From Pedobacter fastidiosus (GTDB taxonomy: Bacteria; Bacteroidota; Bacteroidia; Sphingobacteriales; Sphingobacteriaceae): 64,000 nt of DNA. The notes under the pieces were generated by a model, which saw only the letters and a program-made list of their open reading frames with translations, searched no databases and was not told where the DNA came from. The stretch covers positions 2,705-66,704 of the forward strand of contig NZ_JACRYL010000015.1 in the NCBI RefSeq assembly GCF_014306625.1, in the 5' to 3' direction. Below, piece after piece: positions 59,035 to 64,000 of the stretch (position 1 is the stretch's first letter; every line of letters starts with the position of its first letter). The translations under genes were made by a program, and so were the position numbers.

Positions 59035-60951
59035 ATGCCATTAATTAACGAATTTTCAACTGTCCCTACCCTGTTGAGAAATGTTGTAAAAAACATTCAT
59101 AAAGCAGAAGAAACCTTCTTAATTCATAAACAAGGTGCCGAATGGATTGAAATTTCATATGAGGATACCTTGAAAAGAGCAGATGCGGTTTCTGCATTTT
59201 TTCTAGATATGGGGATAAAGAAGGGTGACAGATTGGGGTTAATGATCGAAAATTCGCCTGAATATGTTTACTACGATCAAGGAATTCAACAGATTGGTGT
59301 AATTAATGTATCAATCTATCCTACCCTTTCTGAGCAGGAAGTAGCCTATATCATTAATGATTCTGGAATAAAAGCCATTCTTGTTGGAAATAATTTCCTT
59401 TATCGGAAAATACTTAAAGTTGCATCAAACTGCAAAGAACTTAAATACATTATCCCAGCATTTAAAGATTTTGAAAAAGTTACCATCCCCGAAGATCTTA
59501 ATATCGAAGTAATTGCATTTTCAGATATCCTTGCATTAAAACATCAGATTACCGCAGCCGAAAAAGCAGATATAGAGCAATGCAGAAGTTCCATATTGCC
59601 AAGTGATGTATCGTCTTTAATTTATACTTCAGGCACAACCGGTACACCAAAAGGTGTAATGCTTACACACAGCAACTTTGTTGAGAATGTTAAAGTGTGT
59701 TTACAGCAAATTCCAGTAATCGATCAAACGGAAACTTTTTTATCTTTCTTACCATTATCTCATGTATTTGAGCGCACAGCAACCTACCATGTATGTTGCG
59801 CACAAGGCTGTAAAATTGCATTCGCTCAAAGTTTAGAATTACTAGCAAAAAATATGGGCGAGGTTCGTCCTACCGTGATGAGCTGTGTGCCTAGATTATT
59901 AGAACGCATTCATGACAAGGCTATAAAATCGGGCACATCTGGCGGTGGAACAAAAGCCAAAATATTTACTTGGGCACTGGAGACAGGAAATAAATATCGC
60001 GTTGCAAAAGAAGCAGGGAAAAATCCGGGTTTAATTTTATCGGCAAAAAAAGGAATTGCCGAGAAATTGGTTTTCAGCAAAATTAAGGAAAAAACCGGTG
60101 GAAGATTAAAATTCATGATTTCAGGAGGTGCTGCATTACCTAAAAATGTTGGTGAGTTTTTTGGAGATTTAGGCATCAAAATATTAGAAGGATTCGGTTT
60201 AACAGAAACTTCGCCAGTAATGTCTGTTACAGAATACCACAGACAAGTTTACGGAACGGTAGGTCGGGTTATCCCAGGCATTGAAATCGGAATTCAGGAC
60301 GTAGAAAGTAAACAAATTATAAACATTCAAACTCATGAAACATTTAACGAAGAATTTGAATGCACAGAAGGAGAAGTAATTGTTCGTGGTCATTGTGTTA
60401 TGAAAGGCTATTTTAACAAACCTGCAGAAACTGCCGAAGCCATTGATAAAGACATGTGGTTTCATACAGGAGATATTGGTCGTTTTTACAAGGGGAATCT
60501 ACAAATTACCGATCGCTTAAAAAACATGATTGTAAATGCTTATGGCAAGAATGTATATCCTACGCCTGTAGAAAACATCTATTTGAAAAGCCCTAAAATT
60601 GATCAGTTATTTTTAATCGGAGATAAACGAGAGTTTATTACAGCGATCATTATTCCTAATAGAGAAACTTTAGAAGAGACCTTTAAACTTAAACCATCGT
60701 TCTTCGAAGAGGAAGATCCTTTTATCCGCAATCAGGAAATCATAGATTGGATTGAAGCCGACATCAAAAAAATATCTAACGAACTGGCCAAGTTTGAGCG
60801 GATTAAAAACTTTAAAATAAAGCGTAACCCTTTCAGTATCGATGAGGGCGAAATTACGCCAACAATGAAAATTAAACGCAGAATTGTAGAGAAAAAATAC
60901 GATGATGTGATTAATGAGATGTACGAAGAAGGTGTAGAGGCAGAATCCTAA
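59035..60951 (+). CDS. Long-chain acyl-CoA ligase (AMP-forming)
   Basis: 638 residues. The adenylate motif is SSLIYTSGTTGTPKGVMLTHS (about residues 197-217). FGLTETSPVMSV is the second motif, and the hinge GDIGRFYKGNLQITDRLKNMIVNAYGKNVYP is typical of long-chain and FadD15-like ligases. It activates fatty acids to acyl-CoA at the inner membrane face. No transmembrane helix is strongly predicted. It is followed by a TA locus. Confidence 0.92.
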   Translation: MPLINEFSTVPTLLRNVVKNIHKAEETFLIHKQGAEWIEISYEDTLKRADAVSAFFLDMGIKKGDRLGLMIENSPEYVYYDQGIQQIGVINVSIYPTLSEQEVAYIINDSGIKAILVGNNFLYRKILKVASNCKELKYIIPAFKDFEKVTIPEDLNIEVIAFSDILALKHQITAAEKADIEQCRSSILPSDVSSLIYTSGTTGTPKGVMLTHSNFVENVKVCLQQIPVIDQTETFLSFLPLSHVFERTATYHVCCAQGCKIAFAQSLELLAKNMGEVRPTVMSCVPRLLERIHDKAIKSGTSGGGTKAKIFTWALETGNKYRVAKEAGKNPGLILSAKKGIAEKLVFSKIKEKTGGRLKFMISGGAALPKNVGEFFGDLGIKILEGFGLTETSPVMSVTEYHRQVYGTVGRVIPGIEIGIQDVESKQIINIQTHETFNEEFECTEGEVIVRGHCVMKGYFNKPAETAEAIDKDMWFHTGDIGRFYKGNLQITDRLKNMIVNAYGKNVYPTPVENIYLKSPKIDQLFLIGDKREFITAIIIPNRETLEETFKLKPSFFEEEDPFIRNQEIIDWIEADIKKISNELAKFERIKNFKIKRNPFSIDEGEITPTMKIKRRIVEKKYDDVINEMYEEGVEAES

Positions 60952-60964
60952 TTCAAATTAAAAT

Positions 60965-60987
60965 TTCCCATTTAGGGAACTTTTCTT
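60965..60987 (+). terminator. Weak hairpin after the acyl-CoA ligase gene
   Basis: TTCCC (60965-60969) with GGGAA (60975-60979) followed by CTTTTCTT. It is short and may be only a partial terminator. It overlaps the region upstream of the higBA promoter. Confidence 0.4.
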
Positions 60988-60994
60988 ATCTTTG
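60987..60994 (+). promoter_or_regulatory. Putative -7 box of higBA
   Basis: TATCTTTG, 16 bases before the GTG start of the toxin gene. Such TA promoters are usually repressed by the antitoxin or the toxin-antitoxin complex. Confidence 0.45.
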
Positions 60995-61009
60995 TTATTA
61001 TAGTATTGA

Positions 61010-61303
61010 GTGAGGATAATTGCTAAAAAAGTACTTCGTGATTTTTGGGAAAAACATTCCGATTGTGAGGAACAATTAAAATCATGGTTTCAGGAAACCA
61101 GTAATTCCAGTTGGAAAAATCTAAATGAGGTAAAAGCTGATTATCCAAGTGCTAGCATCTTAGCTGAAAACAGAATTGTATTTAATATTAAGGGCAACAA
61201 TTACCGCCTAATCATTAAGATCAATTTAGAACATCAAATGATTTGGGTACGATTTATTGGCACTCACGCCGAATATGATAAAATAGATGCCACAAAAATC
61301 TAA
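61010..61303 (+). CDS. higB: HigB-family toxin
   Basis: 97 residues from a GTG start. The RelE-like fold is recognisable from the start MRIIAKKVLRDFWEKHSDCEEQLKSWF, the NRIVFNIKGNNYRLIIKIN core and the IWVRFIGTHAEYDKIDA end, matching the HigB family. It should be a translation-dependent mRNA interferase. The catalytic basic residues are not as clearly identifiable as in canonical HigB. Toxin precedes antitoxin, as expected for hig loci. Its end overlaps the antitoxin start by 17 bases if the antitoxin starts at 61287. Confidence 0.88.
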   Translation: MRIIAKKVLRDFWEKHSDCEEQLKSWFQETSNSSWKNLNEVKADYPSASILAENRIVFNIKGNNYRLIIKINLEHQMIWVRFIGTHAEYDKIDATKI

Positions 61304-61664
61304 TAACATGAATATAAAACCTATAAAAAACCAAGTTGATTACGACCAAGCACTGGAAAGGCTTGAAATTATTTTCGATTCGAAGAAAGGTTCAAAAGAT
61401 GGCGATGAGTTAGAAATTTTGGCAATCTTGATAGAGAATTATGAAAATGAACATTTTCCAATTGGCTTTCCAGATCCAATAGAAGCTATTAAATTTAGAA
61501 TGGAACAAATGGGCTATAAGCAAAGCGACCTGGCTAAAGTTGTCGGTTTAAAAAGTAGAGCAAGCGAGATTCTTAATCGAAAGCGTAAATTATCACTTGA
61601 CATGATTAGGCAATTACACGAAAGTTTCAAAATACCAACCGATGTGCTTATTCAAGCCTATTAA
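61287..61664 (+). CDS. higA: HigA-family antitoxin
   Basis: 125 residues from 61287. An ATG at 61308 would remove seven residues and the overlap. The C-terminal HTH reads IEAIKFRMEQMGYKQSDLAKVVGLKSRASEILNRKRKLS, the COG5499 type. The N-terminal part (IKNQVDYDQALERLEIIF) is the toxin-binding region usual in this group. It neutralises HigB and likely represses the operon. It is followed 62 bases later by lysS. Confidence 0.9.
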   Translation: MPQKSNNMNIKPIKNQVDYDQALERLEIIFDSKKGSKDGDELEILAILIENYENEHFPIGFPDPIEAIKFRMEQMGYKQSDLAKVVGLKSRASEILNRKRKLSLDMIRQLHESFKIPTDVLIQAY

Positions 61665-61703
61665 AATTATACATTAACACAAAATAAAACCCTGCAAAAT
61701 AAT

Positions 61704-61711
61704 TACTTTTG
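61704..61711 (+). promoter_or_regulatory. Putative -7 box of lysS
   Basis: TACTTTTG, 15 bases before the preferred lysS ATG at 61727. No clear -33 element. Confidence 0.4.
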
Positions 61712-61726
61712 CAAAAAATACCCGAA

Positions 61727-63436
61727 ATGAGTATAGGATTATCAGAACAAGAAATATTACGACGCGAGTCGTTAAAACAACTACGCGAACTGGACATTGA
61801 GCCCTACCCTGCAGAATCTTATGAGATTAATGTTAGTGCAGCAGATATTCTAGCCAACTACGAAAAAGATAAGACAGCCTATAAGACCGTTAGTTTAGCG
61901 GGGCGTATTATGGGGCGTAATATTATGGGTGCAGCTTCTTTTGCCGAAATTCAAGATTCTACAGGTCGCATTCAGGTATATTTAAAAAGAGATGAACTTT
62001 GCCCTACCGAGGACAAAACACTATACAATACAGTTTTTAAAAAGCTTTTAGATATTGGAGATTTCATTGGCGTTAAAGGTTATGTTTTTACAACCCAAAC
62101 CGGAGAAATTTCTATTCACGTAACAGAATTTAAAGTTCTTGCTAAATCAATCCGCCCTTTACCAATCGTAAAACGCGATGATGAAGGCAATGTTTATGAT
62201 GGATTTACAAATCCTGAGTTGCGTTACAGAATGCGCTATGTAGATTTAACAGTAAATCCAGATTACAAACAAATTTTCATCAAACGAAGCAAGGTAATTA
62301 ATACCATGCGTAATTATTTTGATGAGCAAGGTTGGATGGAAGTAGAAACACCAATTTTACAGCCAATCCATGGTGGCGCAGCAGCTCGTCCTTTTGCAAC
62401 ACACCACAACACTTTAGATATGCCACTTTATTTGCGTATTGCAAATGAGCTTTATCTAAAAAGATTAATTGTTGCAGGTTTCGATGGCGTTTATGAGTTC
62501 GGTAAAATGTTCCGTAACGAAGGTATGGATCGTACTCACAACCCGGAATACACTTCAATGGAAATTTATGTAGCCTATAAAGATTATATCTGGATGATGG
62601 CTATGGTTGAAGAATGTTTAGAGAAAGTAGCTATTGCAACAAATGGTTCTGCCGTGGTTAAAGTTGGCGAAAACGAAATTAATTTTGAAGGACCATACGA
62701 AAAACTAACCATGTATGAATCTATCCAGAAATATACAGGAATTGATGTTTCTGCAATGACGGAAGATGAACTTCTTCAAACTTGCGCAACATTAGGTATC
62801 GAAACGGACTCTACCATGGGTCGTGGTAAATTAGTTGACGAGATTTTCAGCGATAAAGTAGAAGCGAATTTAATTCAACCTACATTTATTACCGATTATC
62901 CAATCGAAATGACTCCGTTGGCAAAAAAACACCGTTCAGCAGAAGGATTAGTAGAGCGTTTTGAAATATTTGTTAATGGCAAGGAAATAGGAAATGCTTA
63001 TTCAGAATTAAACGATCCAATTGACCAAAAAGAGCGTTTCGTAGATCAATTAAAGCTTGCAGATCGTGGCGATGCTGAAGCCATGGCGATGGATGATGAT
63101 TTTATTCGTGCATTAGAATATGGTATGCCCCCAACCTCTGGCTTAGGTTTCGGGATTGATAGGATTGTGATGCTTATGACCAATCAGAGTACTATTCAAG
63201 AAGTTTTGTTCTTCCCGCAAATGCGTCCTGAGAAAAAGAAAATTGAGTTAACCCCTGAAGAAACTGAACTTTATGCATTGGTATCAGAAGGAGAACAATA
63301 TCTTTTAACAGATATTAAAGCGAAACTTGCAGATTGGAGCAACAAAAAATGGGATACCACGCTAAAAGCTTTAACTGGTAAAAACATTTTAAAAGTTGCA
63401 AAAACTGATGATGGTTTATTTCTGTCGCAGAAGTAA
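61727..63436 (+). CDS. lysS: Lysyl-tRNA synthetase (class II)
   Basis: 569 residues from the ATG at 61727. A TTG at 61709 in a promoter-like stretch is rejected. An OB-fold anticodon-binding domain at the N-terminus is followed by class II motifs 2 (FRNEGMDRTHNPEYT) and 3 (GLGFGIDRIVML). The C-terminus extends about 65 residues past motif 3 (ETELYALVSEGEQYLLTDIKAKLADWSNKKWDTTLKALTGKN), longer than in E. coli LysS. The extension looks helical with an HTH-like pattern. It charges tRNA-Lys with lysine. Confidence 0.95.
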   Translation: MSIGLSEQEILRRESLKQLRELDIEPYPAESYEINVSAADILANYEKDKTAYKTVSLAGRIMGRNIMGAASFAEIQDSTGRIQVYLKRDELCPTEDKTLYNTVFKKLLDIGDFIGVKGYVFTTQTGEISIHVTEFKVLAKSIRPLPIVKRDDEGNVYDGFTNPELRYRMRYVDLTVNPDYKQIFIKRSKVINTMRNYFDEQGWMEVETPILQPIHGGAAARPFATHHNTLDMPLYLRIANELYLKRLIVAGFDGVYEFGKMFRNEGMDRTHNPEYTSMEIYVAYKDYIWMMAMVEECLEKVAIATNGSAVVKVGENEINFEGPYEKLTMYESIQKYTGIDVSAMTEDELLQTCATLGIETDSTMGRGKLVDEIFSDKVEANLIQPTFITDYPIEMTPLAKKHRSAEGLVERFEIFVNGKEIGNAYSELNDPIDQKERFVDQLKLADRGDAEAMAMDDDFIRALEYGMPPTSGLGFGIDRIVMLMTNQSTIQEVLFFPQMRPEKKKIELTPEETELYALVSEGEQYLLTDIKAKLADWSNKKWDTTLKALTGKNILKVAKTDDGLFLSQK

Positions 63437-63490
63437 CTCAATCATTTCCGTAGAAGAAATTTGATTTTAACAAAAAGATAACATAAACTT

Positions 63491-63527
63491 AAAAGGCTTG
63501 CTAGCAATTGTTTAGCAAGCCTTTTCT
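63491..63527 (+). terminator. Terminator of lysS
   Basis: Perfect 12-bp stem AAAAGGCTTGCT (63491-63502) and AGCAAGCCTTTT (63514-63525) with an 11-base loop. It is 54 bases past the lysS stop. Confidence 0.88.
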
Positions 63528-63553
63528 ATATTTACAGCAATCGATAATTTAAA

Positions 63554-63778
63554 ATGATTTGCCCTATGAATATTTCAAGCCTAGAAATTAACGAAAGAGA
63601 ATACTGCATCAAGCTAAGCAAAGATGCTTTTGATTTGTCTCTTGTTCACCAATTAATAAAAAGAATCCAAGCAGAGGCTTTTTTCTTCAAAAGAGCAGAA
63701 GCTCAAGAAGATGATCTTTTAAGCAAACGCTCAAGTAGAGAAGAACTAGAAGGTTTTGATTACTTGGGAGATAAATAA
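63554..63778 (+). CDS. Small protein of unknown function
   Basis: 74 residues. Acidic-amphipathic pattern: LEINEREYCIKLSKDAFDLSLVHQLIKRIQAEAF, then an Arg/Glu/Asp-rich region ending GFDYLGDK. It resembles small antitoxin-like or DNA-binding peptides in composition, but no family is recognised and no toxin is next to it. The start may also be the ATG at 63566. It is separated from lysS by a terminator. Confidence 0.55.
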   Translation: MICPMNISSLEINEREYCIKLSKDAFDLSLVHQLIKRIQAEAFFFKRAEAQEDDLLSKRSSREELEGFDYLGDK

Positions 63779-63788
63779 TAACATGATT

Positions 63789-63849
63789 CGTCACCCTGAA
63801 TTTATTTCAGGGTCTCAATAAGTAAGATGCTGAAATAAATATCATCATG
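63789..63849. repeat. Dispersed palindromic repeat, copy 2
   Basis: CACCCTGAATTTATTTCAGGGT is a near-perfect palindrome. A further inverted relative, GATGCTGAAATAAAT, lies to its right. It is related to 28690-28755. It lies between convergent genes and could also act as a terminator. Confidence 0.6.
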
Positions 63850-63858
63850 ACAAATCAA

Positions 63859-64000
63859 TTAATCTACATCCAAAGTTCCTTCTACAGAATCATCCATCGT
63901 TTTCCCTGTAATTACAGAGGCTGCCATTTTTAAAAATGCCACTGCTGTTCCGTGTTTCGTATCCCAATAATACCCCTCTGATGGAATTACTTTAATCAAA
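63859..64000 (-). CDS. Partial: C-terminal end of a general stress protein 26-like / pyridoxamine 5'-phosphate oxidase-fold protein
   Basis: Only the last 46 or so codons are in the window. On the minus strand they read LIKVIPSEGYYWDT, then AVAFLKMAASVITGK, ending EGTLDVD before the stop at 63861-63859. The WD, F-KM-A-VTGK spacing matches the C-terminal part of Pyridoxamine 5'-phosphate oxidase-like general stress proteins (flavin-binding split barrel). The rest, including the catalytic fold, lies beyond 64000. The function is not known for most members. Confidence 0.7.
   Translation of the reverse strand, partial: LIKVIPSEGYYWDTKHGTAVAFLKMAASVITGKTMDDSVEGTLDVD

Noticed and set aside
1..64000. 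tRNA, rRNA, integrase, transposase or prophage genes
   Set aside because: I looked in the gaps and among the proteins and found none that I can support; short RNAs could be missed without a covariance search.

Overview
The window looks like chromosomal DNA from a member of the Bacteroidota, most likely Sphingobacteriaceae and close to Pedobacter. The base composition is AT-rich. Putative promoters follow the Bacteroidota pattern (TTG, about 17-20 bases, then TAnnTTTG) and starts lack Shine-Dalgarno sequences. The gene content also fits: a TonB-dependent receptor with a carboxypeptidase-like N-terminal domain, the futalosine enzyme MqnC, a bifunctional GlmU-like protein of the Bacteroidota type, LytTR/beta-propeller sensor signalling, DUF3857 proteins and type B L31. 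The species assignment is inference. I see no rRNA, tRNA, CRISPR array, insertion sequence or prophage.

Layout. 1-4.7 kb: a DUF433/DUF5615 toxin-antitoxin-like pair running into a DUF72 gene, a DUF1579 gene, then a PolB-like exonuclease coupled by stop/start overlap to a fused dipeptide-type ABC ATPase. 5-10.7 kb: RNase R, a polyprenyl synthetase, a Gly-rich exported protein, rplU-rpmA with an unusually long L27 tail, and a small membrane protein. 10.8-13.3 kb: a dicarboxylate/glutamate symporter and then about 1.1 kb of non-coding DNA built from tandem 183-bp palindromic elements. 13.3-18 kb: an ECF sigma factor with an overlapping membrane partner and a DUF922 protease, converging on a GH20 hexosaminidase / lysozyme-inhibitor-like / lipid kinase operon. 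18-25 kb: TrxB, an orphan kinase-fold protein, an M19 dipeptidase, an acyl-CoA carboxylase subunit and four small genes. 25.8-30.5 kb: a TonB-dependent receptor and guaB, separated by a repeat region containing a decayed copy of the guaB 3' end. 30.7-37.5 kb: two transglutaminase-like DUF3857 proteins, ppnP and an M16 protease pair. 37.6-45.6 kb: mqnC, an unknown anchored protein, two ferritin-like exported proteins and a divergent LytTR/histidine kinase system. 45.8-53 kb: scpB, an acidic microprotein, a GNAT-like protein and a leftward housekeeping run (rpmE2, glmU-like, tpiA, prmA, mpl, XRE regulator). 53-64 kb: amidase and an exported DinB protein, methylmalonyl-CoA epimerase, iscS-iscU-iscA, an acyl-CoA ligase, higBA, lysS, and the 3' end of a stress-protein-like gene.

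Most of the window is core metabolism in short operons. Accessory signal lies in the two toxin-antitoxin loci, the orphan polyvalent-protein-type kinase, and the intergenic repeats (tandem palindromes, dispersed hairpin families, a segmental duplication). No complete new defence or mobile system is visible. The best leads are the palindromic array at 12.3-13.3 kb, the orphan kinase at 19.3 kb, the ferritin-like pair at 40-41.7 kb, and the GH20/lysozyme-inhibitor/lipid-kinase operon at 15-18 kb.
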